Positions 36,151 through 45,425 of a stretch of 64,000 nucleotides of DNA are shown here, in pieces. A program made the position numbers and the translations under genes. This stretch comes from Bacteroidales bacterium. GTDB lineage: Bacteria; Bacteroidota; Bacteroidia; Bacteroidales; UBA10428. The stretch lies in assembly GCA_016930375.1 (NCBI GenBank), contig JAFGGU010000027.1, positions 19,625-83,624 on the forward strand. Reading direction: 5' to 3'. The notes beneath the pieces were generated by a model. That model searched no databases. It was not told the origin of the DNA and saw only the letters and a list, made by a program, of their open reading frames with translations. The first letter of the stretch is position 1. Each line of letters starts with the position of its first letter.

Positions 36151-37539
36151 TTAATTGATTTGCCTCTTACCCCTTGCCAGGGAGGCGAAAACACCAAGCA
36201 GGCACAGAACCGCAAAAACCATGAATACAACCCGTATGCTTTGCATGAAGTTCGGAATATTGGATGGGGAAATGGAAGCATCGCCTATGAAAATATGGAT
36301 CGACATGGCAGCAATGGCCATGCTGAACATCTGGCCGGTAAGTCGCATGGTGCCCAGGGTAGCCGAAGCTGTCCCGAGATACCTCTTATCCACGGAACTC
36401 ATTACGGAGTTTGTATTTGGCGAGGAGAACAATCCGAACCCGAAGCCCAGGATCAGCAGGGTGATAAAAAGATAGGCATGGGCGGTGGTTGTGGTCAGGA
36501 AAATCAGCATAATCAGTCCGATTACAATGATGGCCATTCCCAGGGAGGACAAAATCCTTGAATCGATGCGGTCCGACAGTCGTCCCGAAATGGATGCTAC
36601 CAGGGCCATCATTACAGGCTGTGTAATCATGATCAGTCCTGCATCTCTTGGATTCAATCCCATTACGTTCTGCAGGTAAAGGCTGAGCAGGAAAGTGATG
36701 CCGAAGGTGGCGGCATAATTGATCAGGGCAGACAGATTGGAAAAGGCGAAAATACGGTTGTCAAGGAAAAGCCTGATATTCAGAACGGGTACTTTAACAC
36801 GTAACTCCAGCATGATGAAATAGGCCAGGCCCAGGCTGCCTGCCACGGTCAGCGCAATGGCCAATTTCCCGGGGAGTTGCGAAAAGCCGTACATCAGCGA
36901 GAACATGGCGAGGATATACACCACGGATCCTTTAAAATCAAAGGGATCATTTTTGGCCTCGGCCCAGTCGGCTCTGACACCCCAGATGATCCCCACAATG
37001 ATAAGCAGTCCGGCTGCTGCGTTAATATAAAACAGACTTTGCCAACCCAGGGTCTGGGTAAGAATGCCACCCAACAACGGGGCAGCTGATAATCCCACAT
37101 ATACAGCCGTGGTGTTAAAGCCAATGATACTTCCCCGTTTTTCCGGGGGGAAGGCCGATATGATGATGGCCATCCCCGAGCTCAGGATCATGGCGCTACC
37201 GATGCCCTGGATGCAACGGGATGTGATTAACATAAATCCCGATTTGGAAAAAGCACAGAGCAGGGTGGAAAAAGTAAAGAAGATGTTGCCATACAGAAGC
37301 ATTCTTCTTCGCCCGACAATGTCGGCAAGCTTACCGAAAGGCACAAGCATGACTGCCGAGAACAAAAGAAAGCCCATGGCGATCCAGCTGAGTGATAAGG
37401 CATTCATGGATAATTCCCTGCCGATGCTCGGAAGGGCGATATTAACGGCTGATCCCATAAAGGGATTGAAAAAAGAGGAAAGCATGACGACTGCAAGCAG
37501 AATGCTGCGGTTGACGCGTATGTCGGGATGAGAAGGCAT
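36151..37539 (-). CDS. MFS transporter of the DHA2 (EmrB/QacA) type
   Basis: 462 residues with about 14 hydrophobic segments, the number typical of DHA2 exporters. Motif A reads GKLADIVGRRRMLLYG near 70-85, and the motif C-like stretch GLSAAPLLGGILTQTLGW follows segment 4. Exports drugs or toxic compounds by proton antiport in known relatives; the substrate here is unknown. The heptanucleotide array 37541-37596 begins 1 bp upstream of its ATG, so the array occupies the place of the ribosome-binding region. Confidence 0.88.
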   Translation of the reverse strand: MPSHPDIRVNRSILLAVVMLSSFFNPFMGSAVNIALPSIGRELSMNALSLSWIAMGFLLFSAVMLVPFGKLADIVGRRRMLLYGNIFFTFSTLLCAFSKSGFMLITSRCIQGIGSAMILSSGMAIIISAFPPEKRGSIIGFNTTAVYVGLSAAPLLGGILTQTLGWQSLFYINAAAGLLIIVGIIWGVRADWAEAKNDPFDFKGSVVYILAMFSLMYGFSQLPGKLAIALTVAGSLGLAYFIMLELRVKVPVLNIRLFLDNRIFAFSNLSALINYAATFGITFLLSLYLQNVMGLNPRDAGLIMITQPVMMALVASISGRLSDRIDSRILSSLGMAIIVIGLIMLIFLTTTTAHAYLFITLLILGFGFGLFSSPNTNSVMSSVDKRYLGTASATLGTMRLTGQMFSMAIAAMSIHIFIGDASISPSNIPNFMQSIRVVFMVFAVLCLLGVFASLARGKRQIN

Positions 37540-37540
37540 T

Positions 37541-37596
37541 GGTAAACGGTAAACAGTAAAAAGTAAACAGTATTCGGTGTTCGGTGTTCGGTGTTA
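37541..37596 (-). repeat. Heptanucleotide array directly upstream of the DHA2 MFS gene
   Basis: Eight units on the plus strand: GGTAAAC, GGTAAAC, AGTAAAA, AGTAAAC, AGTATTC, GGTGTTC, GGTGTTC, GGTGTTA. The unit drifts from GTAAAC to GTGTTC along the array. It covers the leader of the minus-strand MFS gene. The remaining 177 bp before the TonB receptor gene at 37774 show no clear promoter. Confidence 0.85.
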
Positions 37597-37773
37597 CGGA
37601 ATGAAAAATGAGTCCCAAAGATAGAAATTCGGTCCGGAACTATGATCCACTCATCTGCCGGATTTGATACTTCGGTAAGTGATTTCTTCAACACGGTAGT
37701 ATTTTTTTGTTTTCGCGCCTGTTAAACGGGATCTTTAGGTCATAAATCAACAGAATTCCTAAAACTCCACGTT

Positions 37774-39918
37774 ATGAAAATCTTCTTTTACATCATGTTG
37801 TTCTGCATCTTATCACACGGATCACTGGATGCCCAGGTATTGATTACCGGAACCGTTCTGGACAGGGATGGCCAGTCGCTGCCCGGAGCCAACGTCTCTA
37901 TCAAAGGTTCCTATGACGGAGCCTCAGCAGATACTGCCGGGTGCTTCAGGTTCAAGACAACCGCAATTGGGAAACAAATACTGATCGTAAGTTATGTTGG
38001 GTATAAAACTGTGGAAATGGAGATGGACCTGTCCCTTCCTCCTGCCCCGGTTCAAATCACCCTGGATTGGCAGCCGGGAGAAATAAAATCGGTTGTGGTT
38101 ACTGCAGGTGCCTTCGAGACCGGCGATCTGAAACGTCCCATTGTACTGAAACCCATGGATATTGCCACCACACCCAGCGCGCTTGGAGATATTTACGGGG
38201 CATTGACAACGCTTCCGGGTACCCAGGTAGTAGGCGAGGAAGGAGGCCTTTACGTCAGGGGAGGAGAAGGGTATGAGACCAGGACTTATATCGACGGCAT
38301 GCAGGTACATAAGCCCTTCCTTTCGAAAATGCCCGATATTCCCACACGGAGTCGTTTTTCACCCATTCTCTTCAGAGGTACTGTCTTTAGCACGGGGGGG
38401 TATACGGCCGAGTATGGCCAGGCCTTATCTTCAGTGGTCAATTTGAACACGGTGGGATTGGTTGATCAGACTGAAACCAGCGTTATGCTGATGTCGGTAG
38501 GAATGACGGGTTCCCATTCACAGCGGTGGGATAAGGGTTCATTCTCGGGATCATTGCAGTACCTTAATATGATGCCTTATAATAGCATTTTTAAACAAAA
38601 CATGTCCTGGGAGAAAGACCCGGTGCAGACTGACGGAACGTTTCTGCTCAGACAGCAACACGGAAAATATGGCATTTTGAAGGTGTTCGGATCCTTCAGC
38701 CTGAGCAAAAGCGCCCTGAATTACAGTTTTAACGGCGATACCACAGGGGCTTCCCTGATCGGTTTGCGAAACAACAATTATTATATCAATGCTGTATATA
38801 GTGATGCGCTCGCGAATCAATGGAAAATCAAGACTGGTTTCTCCGGGACCTATGATTATTCCGGCACCGGTATTGACAAGGATCGGCTGGAAGAAACCGT
38901 GAGGGGAATCCACCATAGAATGACTTTTACAAAAGACTGGGGTGATTTTATCACGTTGAAGATCGGAGAGGAAGCAGCCTGGTATTCCTATGAACGGGAT
39001 TATTTTACTGCTGACCAGGAACAGGGTTACTCAACTGATTTAAAAGAAGGGGATTTTGCGGTTTATGCTGAACCCGAGATCAGTTTGAATGACAATATGG
39101 TGTTACGGACAGGATTAAGAGCCGAATATGCTTCGCGACAGGAGAGCGCCAGCCTGATGCCCCGTTTGTCGCTGGCATACCGCGTAGGTGATTATTCCCA
39201 GGTGTCGATGGCATACGGTCTCTTCCGGCAACGACCTGAAAGTCAGTTCTTGATCAATAATAAAAGCCTGGAAACAGAAAAGGCGACGCATTTCATCCTC
39301 AACTACCAGTATGAGATTGAAAACAGGATATTCAGGGTAGAACTTTACAGGAAGTGGTATGATAACCTGGTGAAATTTACCAGTGAATATAATCCCGATC
39401 CTTCTACATATTCCAATGATGGCAAGGGGTATGCCCAGGGTATTGACATATTCTGGCGCGACAGCAAAACAATCCGGGATCTTGATTACTGGATTTCCTA
39501 TTCCTTCATTGATTCGAAACGGAATTACAAGAATTTCAGCCGGCAGCTACAGCCATCCTTTCTGTCAACCCACACTTTCTCTGCTGTTATGAAGTATTTT
39601 TACAGGAAGGCCAATACTTATGCAGGACTGACCTATGTTTATGCCAGTCCGAAAACCGGGTACAATCCATTTTTCGAAGTTTCTTCAGGAGATCAAACCA
39701 AGGCTTACAATGATCTGAGCGTCAATGTTGTCATAATCCGGGCCTTTTTAAAGAAATACTGTGCCATCCTGTTGAATGTGAATAATCTGCTCGGATTTAA
39801 TAATGAATATGGATTCAACTATTCCAGTATTCCCGACGCAGCCGGCAATTACACACCTTATCCCATTAAACCGCAATCCAAAAGGTTCTTCATGGCAGGG
39901 GCAATATTTAATCTCTGA
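37774..39918 (+). CDS. TonB-dependent receptor with carboxypeptidase-regulatory domain
   Basis: 714 residues. A signal peptide ends near GSLDAQ. The CarboxypepD_reg domain (TGTVLDRDGQSLPGANVSIKG ... VSYVGYKTVEMEM) spans about 25-100, the plug follows (LGDIYGALTTLPGTQVVGEEGGLYVRGGEGYETRTYIDG), then a barrel ending KRFFMAGAIFNL. First gene of a run with a TPR-like secreted protein, a LytS-type kinase and a LytTR regulator, all in one direction with gaps of 49, 28 and -4 bp. This suggests the receptor's substrate is sensed by, or its level set by, that pair (inference). No SusD nearby. Confidence 0.9.
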   Translation: MKIFFYIMLFCILSHGSLDAQVLITGTVLDRDGQSLPGANVSIKGSYDGASADTAGCFRFKTTAIGKQILIVSYVGYKTVEMEMDLSLPPAPVQITLDWQPGEIKSVVVTAGAFETGDLKRPIVLKPMDIATTPSALGDIYGALTTLPGTQVVGEEGGLYVRGGEGYETRTYIDGMQVHKPFLSKMPDIPTRSRFSPILFRGTVFSTGGYTAEYGQALSSVVNLNTVGLVDQTETSVMLMSVGMTGSHSQRWDKGSFSGSLQYLNMMPYNSIFKQNMSWEKDPVQTDGTFLLRQQHGKYGILKVFGSFSLSKSALNYSFNGDTTGASLIGLRNNNYYINAVYSDALANQWKIKTGFSGTYDYSGTGIDKDRLEETVRGIHHRMTFTKDWGDFITLKIGEEAAWYSYERDYFTADQEQGYSTDLKEGDFAVYAEPEISLNDNMVLRTGLRAEYASRQESASLMPRLSLAYRVGDYSQVSMAYGLFRQRPESQFLINNKSLETEKATHFILNYQYEIENRIFRVELYRKWYDNLVKFTSEYNPDPSTYSNDGKGYAQGIDIFWRDSKTIRDLDYWISYSFIDSKRNYKNFSRQLQPSFLSTHTFSAVMKYFYRKANTYAGLTYVYASPKTGYNPFFEVSSGDQTKAYNDLSVNVVIIRAFLKKYCAILLNVNNLLGFNNEYGFNYSSIPDAAGNYTPYPIKPQSKRFFMAGAIFNL

Positions 39919-39967
39919 TGTGGAAAATTTGATTCTTAACAGATAATTAACTTCAAAAAACTGTAAA

Positions 39968-40612
39968 ATGAAAACAATCGTCATTACAATTTCCTGCATT
40001 TTTATGTCCTTTATACTGCATGCGCAGAGTGACCAGTTTAAAAATGCCATGTTGTACAACCTGGAGCTGTCAAAATCAGCCCGTACCGTTGAGAATTATC
40101 AGGAGCTTGCCAATAATTTCGAGCGAATTGCCACAGCCGAACAGAAGGAGTGGACAGCCTGGTATTATGCTGCCTTTTACAACCTGGTAATCAATTTTCA
40201 GGATTCAATCCATGATCGAAAGATGAAATACATTACCATCGCACAAAAGCAAATCGACAAAGGACTGAAATTAAAACCTGAAGAAACTGAGTTGATGGTG
40301 CTGAAGGTGATGTCCTATTATGCCGAAATGGCCGTTGACCCCATGAAGGGCATGACCTTACTGGGCGAAGCCAATGCATTACTGGACAAAGCAAAGTCAA
40401 TCAACCCCGATAATCCCAGGATTTACCTTGAAGAAGCTGAGGCAATCCATGGCATGCCGGTGGAATTTGGCGGAGGTATCGAAAAAGCAAAACCTCTACT
40501 CTTGCTTGCCAGTGAAAAATTCAGCAAATTTGTTCCTGCTGATCCTTTGTCTCCCGACTGGGGGGAAGACCGGTGTGAAATGCTGCTGGATGAAACTGTG
40601 AAAAACCATTGA
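39968..40612 (+). CDS. Secreted helical (TPR-like) protein
   Basis: 214 residues with a signal peptide ending SFILHAQS. The rest is helical, with TPR spacing (WYYAAFYNLVINFQDS, ITIAQKQIDKGLKLKPEETEL, ANALLDKAKSINPDNPRIYLEEAEA). No enzyme motif. The family is found next to TonB receptors in Bacteroidota as far as I recall, and the function is unknown. It lies between the receptor and the sensor kinase, so a periplasmic accessory role is the simplest guess. Confidence 0.75.
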   Translation: MKTIVITISCIFMSFILHAQSDQFKNAMLYNLELSKSARTVENYQELANNFERIATAEQKEWTAWYYAAFYNLVINFQDSIHDRKMKYITIAQKQIDKGLKLKPEETELMVLKVMSYYAEMAVDPMKGMTLLGEANALLDKAKSINPDNPRIYLEEAEAIHGMPVEFGGGIEKAKPLLLLASEKFSKFVPADPLSPDWGEDRCEMLLDETVKNH

Positions 40613-40640
40613 TCGGGGCCTGTAAAAACCACCTTTCGTC

Positions 40641-41672
40641 ATGAAAAAAACTATACGGAAATACCTGGTGATCATTCTAATTCTTCTTGTTATTGGAAAT
40701 CTTATCGCATTTATCATGGATCCGTCCTTTGTCAGCGATCCGAAGGCATGGCTCATCAATTGTCTCTTTTCACTTGGACTGGGCTATCCCATGATGAAGT
40801 TTAATGAGTATATCATGCGCAGGTATGCCGGCAAAATAAGATGGGATGTCAGTCCGTTAAGGCGGATCTTCGCCACGCTTGGCGTTGTGATCATCGTATC
40901 CATTCTGCTTACTTTTCTTCTCAATTATATCTTTATTTTGAACATCCAGGGTGTATCATTTACGGAGTATATAAAAACCACACTGAATCTGCTGTTGATT
41001 GAAATCCTCATCGTTGTTTACGCATTCAGTATTGCAACCGGCATTGAGTTTTTTAAATTGTGGAAAGAAGGTTTGCTGAAGCAGGAATCCCTTCAGCGAA
41101 AAGCTGTTGAATTGCAGATGGAAGCTTTGAAAAACCAGGTAAACCCCCATTTTCTATTTAACAGTCTGAATACGCTGTCGACTCTGGTATATAAGGATGC
41201 GGACAGGGCCGCTATGTTTATCATGCAACTGTCGGATATTTACAGGTATGTCCTCGAGCACAGAGACCAGGCTGTTGTGGATTGGCCGTTTGAAAGACAA
41301 TTTGTGGAAAATTACATCAGACTTCAGCAAATGCGGTTTGCCAATAGCATTGACATTACCATTGACACAGGTTCCACTGAAATTTTCCAGGTAGTCCCGC
41401 TTTCCGTGCAGATTCTGATTGAAAACGCCATAAAGCATAATGTTGCCACAGTGGAAGATCCTCTGAAAGCATCCATTTTTCTGGAAGATGACTTTCTGGT
41501 TGTGAAAAACAAGCTGAATATAAGATCTTCGGTGGAAAGCTCCGAGAATGTGGGATTAAGCAACATCAGGCAGCAATATGAAATTCTGACCGGAAAAAAG
41601 GTCGTTGTTTCCAGGGAGGAAGGCTATTTTACTGTAAAACTCCCGCTGGTAAAAAAAACTTCTGAAACATGA
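40641..41672 (+). CDS. LytS/YehU-type sensor histidine kinase
   Basis: 343 residues. Four membrane segments (about 9-27, 38-52, 77-100, 113-137) are followed by a short coiled coil and the His_kinase domain. The phospho-acceptor His170 is in NQVNPHFLFNSLNTLS. The N-box ILIENAIKHNV and the G-box GLSNIRQQYE are present. There is no extracellular sensor domain, so it probably senses within the membrane or through a partner. Its stop overlaps the LytTR regulator start by 4 bp (ATGA), so the two are translationally coupled. Confidence 0.92.
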   Translation: MKKTIRKYLVIILILLVIGNLIAFIMDPSFVSDPKAWLINCLFSLGLGYPMMKFNEYIMRRYAGKIRWDVSPLRRIFATLGVVIIVSILLTFLLNYIFILNIQGVSFTEYIKTTLNLLLIEILIVVYAFSIATGIEFFKLWKEGLLKQESLQRKAVELQMEALKNQVNPHFLFNSLNTLSTLVYKDADRAAMFIMQLSDIYRYVLEHRDQAVVDWPFERQFVENYIRLQQMRFANSIDITIDTGSTEIFQVVPLSVQILIENAIKHNVATVEDPLKASIFLEDDFLVVKNKLNIRSSVESSENVGLSNIRQQYEILTGKKVVVSREEGYFTVKLPLVKKTSET

Positions 41673-42439
41673 AAGTGCTGATTGTTGAAGATGAGTTTAT
41701 GGCTGCCGAAAGGCTTGAGGATTTGCTGATTAAGATTGATCCAACGATTGTTGTTGCCGGCCATTGTGATTCGGTCAAAAAGACTGTGCAATGGTTTCAG
41801 TTGAATAAGCCGCCCGACCTGCTTTTTTTGGATGTTCAGCTGGGTGACGGATTGAGTTTCGAGATATTTGAACAGGCGGAAGTGGATTGTCCGGTAATCT
41901 TTACTACGGCCTATGACCATTATGCTATTGAAGCATTCAAATTAAACAGCATCGCCTATTTGCTGAAACCTGTCAAAATGGAAGAGCTGAAAGCCTCGGT
42001 TGAAAAGTTCAAAGCTTCTCCTTATTTTGCCGGGGGCATATACCTGATCAGGGAGCAGCAATTTGCGCTGGAAAAAGTGCAGCAGTTGCTCACCAAACAG
42101 TACAAGAAAAGGTTTCTGATCAAATCGGGCACGCATATACGCAGTATCCCGGTAGAGGAAATACTATACTTTTACAGCATGGAAAAGGCAACTTTTGCCA
42201 AAACTGTTGCTGGAAGGACCCATTTGTTTGATCATTCCCTGGAACAACTCGAGATACTTCTCGATCCCATGCTCTTTTTCCGGATAAGCCGAAAATACAT
42301 CATTTCGGTTACTGCCATTGCCGATATAATAACCCTATCCAATTACCGGCTGAGAATTGTCTTAAAAAACTGTGACGACCAGGATGTTTTTGTCAGCCGT
42401 GAGAGGATGCAGGAATTTAAAGAATGGCTGGATAAATGA
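41669..42439 (+). CDS. LytTR-family response regulator
   Basis: 256 residues. Receiver domain at the N-terminus with acidic pair VEDEF, phospho-acceptor Asp55 in LLFLDVQ, Thr in FTTAYD, and Lys in YLLKPVK. The C-terminal LytTR DNA-binding domain (RFLIKSGTHIRSIPVEEILYFYSMEKATFAKT ... FFRISRKYIISV) binds direct repeats in promoter DNA in known members. Partner of the adjoining kinase. It abuts the DsrE-like gene on the other strand with no spacer. Confidence 0.93.
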   Translation: MKVLIVEDEFMAAERLEDLLIKIDPTIVVAGHCDSVKKTVQWFQLNKPPDLLFLDVQLGDGLSFEIFEQAEVDCPVIFTTAYDHYAIEAFKLNSIAYLLKPVKMEELKASVEKFKASPYFAGGIYLIREQQFALEKVQQLLTKQYKKRFLIKSGTHIRSIPVEEILYFYSMEKATFAKTVAGRTHLFDHSLEQLEILLDPMLFFRISRKYIISVTAIADIITLSNYRLRIVLKNCDDQDVFVSRERMQEFKEWLDK

Positions 42440-42919
42440 TTAATAATCGAGTGTAATGATCCTTCCGTTGGTAAAGTTAAAAAAGGCTTCTTTGTTGGCC
42501 ACCTGAACTCCTTCCATCAGTTCCTCCGGTGTATGACCGGCCAGTTTGAGACAGGTAGGGCATGCATAAACGCCGACTTTTTTATCGATCAGTCCCTGTA
42601 ATTGCTTTTTAAGCGGATCAAAATCCGCATATTCCAGGTCCTTTGATGTTTTTAAAACCAGTTCAACGGCTTTAATATCAAGATATACAAGAACATCCTT
42701 GTCCATGGCCATCATATTGGCCATTTTTAAAGGCATCAATACCCTGTGCGGATCATTGTAGCCCTCGGTGATATGGATAAATACACCATCGCGCATGTTT
42801 GAATCAGTTTGCATCATCATGGCATGATCATGCACCACGGCAGGGGGCTCTGCAGGTTTCTTATTGCAGGATACTGTGATCAGCAGCAGGCAAAGGGAAA
42901 GGAACAACAGGTTTTTCAT
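42440..42919 (-). CDS. DsrE-like lipoprotein
   Basis: 159 residues. Signal peptide with lipobox ITVSC (Cys18). The mature part resembles the DsrE/DsrF fold: GVFIHITEG..., MPLKMANMMAMDKDVLVYLDIKAVELV, and a Cys pair in VYACPTCLKLAG where sulfur-carrying relatives have their reactive cysteine. DsrE-type proteins hand on protein-bound sulfur. Here it is exported. Last gene of the sulfur operon, 48 bp after the methyltransferase. Role inferred: periplasmic sulfur handling. Confidence 0.75.
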   Translation of the reverse strand: MKNLLFLSLCLLLITVSCNKKPAEPPAVVHDHAMMMQTDSNMRDGVFIHITEGYNDPHRVLMPLKMANMMAMDKDVLVYLDIKAVELVLKTSKDLEYADFDPLKKQLQGLIDKKVGVYACPTCLKLAGHTPEELMEGVQVANKEAFFNFTNGRIITLDY

Positions 42920-42967
42920 AATCAGGATTTTTGGTTGAATTAAAGTTACAAAAAAACAATGTTCATA

Positions 42968-43588
42968 TCATGCTTTTTTAAGTGCTTTCATTAAAAAAAC
43001 AGGGTATTCAGCAGACTTACCCTCTCTATTTATTTTTTTGATAGTATGGCAACGTTTGTGTTGAACCTGTTCAAGTCCGGTCCGTTCCAACAGAAGGGAC
43101 AATATATCCGGATCAAAACCTTTATGGCCGTGAAAACCATCGCCATGGAAGGATCCGTCCTCAGGATAAAGATCGGCGATGGCAAGTGTCCCCCCAACGT
43201 TGAGCATTAAAATTAGCTTCCGGATAACAAGTTCCAGCTTCTCCACGTGATGGAGGGCCATCTGGCTAAAGATTAAATCGAATGTTTCAGGGAAGTCCTC
43301 ATGCTCAAGATCAATCCGGAGAGGATGCATATGGTGAATGCCTTGATCAGAGATCTTACTAAGGATTGTATTGATCATTTCTGCGGAATTGTCAATCAGG
43401 GTAATCCGACTGAGATGATCTTTCAGCAAAAAACTCAACAAACCAGTTCCTGCGCCAAATTCAAGCGCATTCATATTCCGGTCAAGGGGAACCATTTGCA
43501 GTAAAGCCTCAGCGATGGCTTCCGATCTCTCAATATGTGCCAGGTTCTTGTCCCAATCCCTGGCTTTAGCGTCGAATTCGTTTAACAC
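42968..43588 (-). CDS. Class I SAM-dependent methyltransferase
   Basis: 206 residues from a GTG start at 43588. This overlaps the end of the rhodanese gene by 7 bp, which supports coupling. SAM-binding motif I ALEFGAGTGLLSFLL, acidic motif II ITLIDNS, motif IV FDLIFSQMALHHV, and the post-motif IADLYPEDGSFHG. The small-molecule type of methyltransferase, often placed in sulfur, arsenic or tellurium loci; the substrate is unknown. As part of a sulfur operon it may methylate sulfide or a thiol (inference). Confidence 0.85.
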   Translation of the reverse strand: MLNEFDAKARDWDKNLAHIERSEAIAEALLQMVPLDRNMNALEFGAGTGLLSFLLKDHLSRITLIDNSAEMINTILSKISDQGIHHMHPLRIDLEHEDFPETFDLIFSQMALHHVEKLELVIRKLILMLNVGGTLAIADLYPEDGSFHGDGFHGHKGFDPDILSLLLERTGLEQVQHKRCHTIKKINREGKSAEYPVFLMKALKKA

Positions 43589-44205
43589 CCGCCTGCAGCT
43601 TTTTTCTTTTTAGGAGTTTGCCTGATGACCGGCTTTGGCGGAGCAGCAATATTATCAGAAGGTTGGGTGGTAACAGTGCCTCCCCCAAGCGCCTGGGATG
43701 CACCCATGCGAAAATCATATTTGGCGAACTCCTCGTCGGAACTGGTCGATTCCGGTTTCTGCGGATTGACAATGGCATCAAACCAGTAATTCAAACCGCC
43801 CTCAAGCACATAAATGTTGTTGTATCCCAGCTGCCGGGTCAGCATCCAGGCTTCATTGGCATTTAGCGTGCCGTTTGAATAGAAAACATTCATTTTCACA
43901 TCCTGGTCGAATACTTCAATATGCTGTTCCGAAAGAAGATCCGCAATCGGAATGTGTATCGCTCCCGGGAGGCTGAACTTCTCAAATTCATCCAGGCTTC
44001 TCACATCGATCAGTTGCAGTGTCGGGTCTTTCTTCACGAGCATATCGGCAACTGTTTCAGGCGCGATGAATTGGGTGCGCGTGTTGACCTCTTCCAGCAT
44101 CTGAGCCGGGGTGAGTTTGTAGGGATGGGTTGTATTCTGCGGTACTGCGGCAATGATAAGTCCCAATGGAACGATGAATAAAGCTAACCAAAGTCTTGGT
44201 TTCAT
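43582..44205 (-). CDS. Exported rhodanese-like protein lacking the active-site cysteine
   Basis: 207 residues. N-terminal signal/anchor (LALFIVPLGLIIAAVP). Rhodanese fold: LQLIDVRSLDEFEKFSLPGAIHIP and LEGGLNYW. The active-site loop, normally C-x-x-G, reads FYSNGTLNANEA, so Ser stands in for the persulfide-bearing Cys. After the fold come about 50 low-complexity residues ending KKKKAAGGC, with a lone Cys as the last residue. It lies between the YeeE genes and the methyltransferase. It may bind rather than transfer sulfur, or use the terminal Cys (inference). Confidence 0.82.
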   Translation of the reverse strand: MKPRLWLALFIVPLGLIIAAVPQNTTHPYKLTPAQMLEEVNTRTQFIAPETVADMLVKKDPTLQLIDVRSLDEFEKFSLPGAIHIPIADLLSEQHIEVFDQDVKMNVFYSNGTLNANEAWMLTRQLGYNNIYVLEGGLNYWFDAIVNPQKPESTSSDEEFAKYDFRMGASQALGGGTVTTQPSDNIAAPPKPVIRQTPKKKKAAGGC

Positions 44206-44247
44206 ATTCTCATATTTTAATAGTTAACAAATTTCTTTTTGATTGGT

Positions 44248-44838
44248 TCAGTACTCTTCCCTCGGGAACTTTTTCTCGGCCCATTCCGCCCCCGTAAACA
44301 TAGCCAGTGCAATTACTATCAGGATAAGCGCAAATACCCCGTCCGATAAACCAAGTGATTCGCTGATCTTGGGATCTCCAAGATTCTTAGCCATATACAG
44401 CTTTTCCCACCAGTTGTACCCTGCTCCGAACAGGGAAACACCAAGGAAAAGTCCAACGATAAAAACCATGGCATCAATCTTGCCGATGGAAGCACCACAA
44501 AAGCTCGTGCCCGGACAGTATCCGCCCATGATGAACCCGAGACCCATAACCATGCCGCCTACAATGGCCGAAGTAAGGTAAGTAGGATTAACATAAACCA
44601 GGTCGAGATCAATCCATCCAAACAAGCCGAAAAACAGGAGTCCGAGCATGGCGGTGATGGCGCCTGTGAAAAAGACTTTCAATACCACCGTGTCATACCC
44701 ATAAAATACACCGGCGAGTTTCCGGCTCGAAGAAAAGCCACTGGCTTCAAGAACAAAGCCAAAGGCAATACCGATCAGGAAAGCCAGGAACAGGTTGGTA
44801 TTCTCTGATATCAGTTCGTTAACAGCTAAAGGTCCCAT
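44248..44838 (-). CDS. YeeE/YedE-family sulfur transporter half
   Basis: 196 residues with about five hydrophobic segments. Characteristic motif MGGYCPGTSFCGASIGKIDA, with cysteines that in the thiosulfate importer family guide the substrate through the pore. Begins 19 bp after the other YeeE-like gene. The two short proteins resemble the halves of a full-length YeeE, so they may pair. Predicted to bring thiosulfate or a related sulfur compound across the inner membrane, next to the reductase genes. Confidence 0.85.
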   Translation of the reverse strand: MGPLAVNELISENTNLFLAFLIGIAFGFVLEASGFSSSRKLAGVFYGYDTVVLKVFFTGAITAMLGLLFFGLFGWIDLDLVYVNPTYLTSAIVGGMVMGLGFIMGGYCPGTSFCGASIGKIDAMVFIVGLFLGVSLFGAGYNWWEKLYMAKNLGDPKISESLGLSDGVFALILIVIALAMFTGAEWAEKKFPREEY

Positions 44839-44857
44839 ATTTCAATTTCTTTAAAGG

Positions 44858-45394
44858 TTAAATCCAGTTTTTTCTGAAGAAATAGGCAAATGCAAAAGCG
44901 GTTCCGAATATGGCCATCATGGTGATAAAACCACCCAGGGAGATCACGGCCATACCGCTTAATGCAGATCCGCTGGTGCATCCGCGTCCCAGCTGTGATC
45001 CAAAACCGAAGAGTACTCCACCACCCAGGGCAAGGACAAGCCTTTTATTGGAAGTGATTTTTGGCGAATGCTCCACCTTGAGCTTAAGCCTGCCTGCGAG
45101 TATGCCCGACAGAAAGCCGCCCACCAAAACACCCAGCATTTCAAATACAAGCCAGGTTTTCATGGGATTTCCGGTGTGGGATTCGCGGTATTCTTTGATA
45201 AAGGATGAACTTTCAACGGAAGACGGATTCACGGCAGTCACTACAGTCACTACTCCGCTTTTGATGGCACCGCTCGCGCCCAGGCCTCTTCCTGCAACGA
45301 AATTGGCTGCCAGCAGAACAAGACCCAGCAACACACCCCCCAGGTATGGATTCAGGTATTTGGTCTTTTTAATTGTGTTTTTTGATTCGCTCAT
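44858..45394 (-). CDS. YeeE/YedE-family sulfur transporter half
   Basis: 178 residues with hydrophobic segments at about 15-35, 75-95, 115-140 and 150-172. Motif GSQLGRGCTSGSALSGMAVISLGGF is the family signature with its conserved Cys. Precedes the second half by 19 bp and follows the NrfD-like membrane subunit by 31 bp. Predicted transport of thiosulfate or similar sulfur species. Confidence 0.85.
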   Translation of the reverse strand: MSESKNTIKKTKYLNPYLGGVLLGLVLLAANFVAGRGLGASGAIKSGVVTVVTAVNPSSVESSSFIKEYRESHTGNPMKTWLVFEMLGVLVGGFLSGILAGRLKLKVEHSPKITSNKRLVLALGGGVLFGFGSQLGRGCTSGSALSGMAVISLGGFITMMAIFGTAFAFAYFFRKNWI

Positions 45395-45425
45395 TGGGTA
45401 TTATTTAGGTTTGTTTTTTCCAAAA

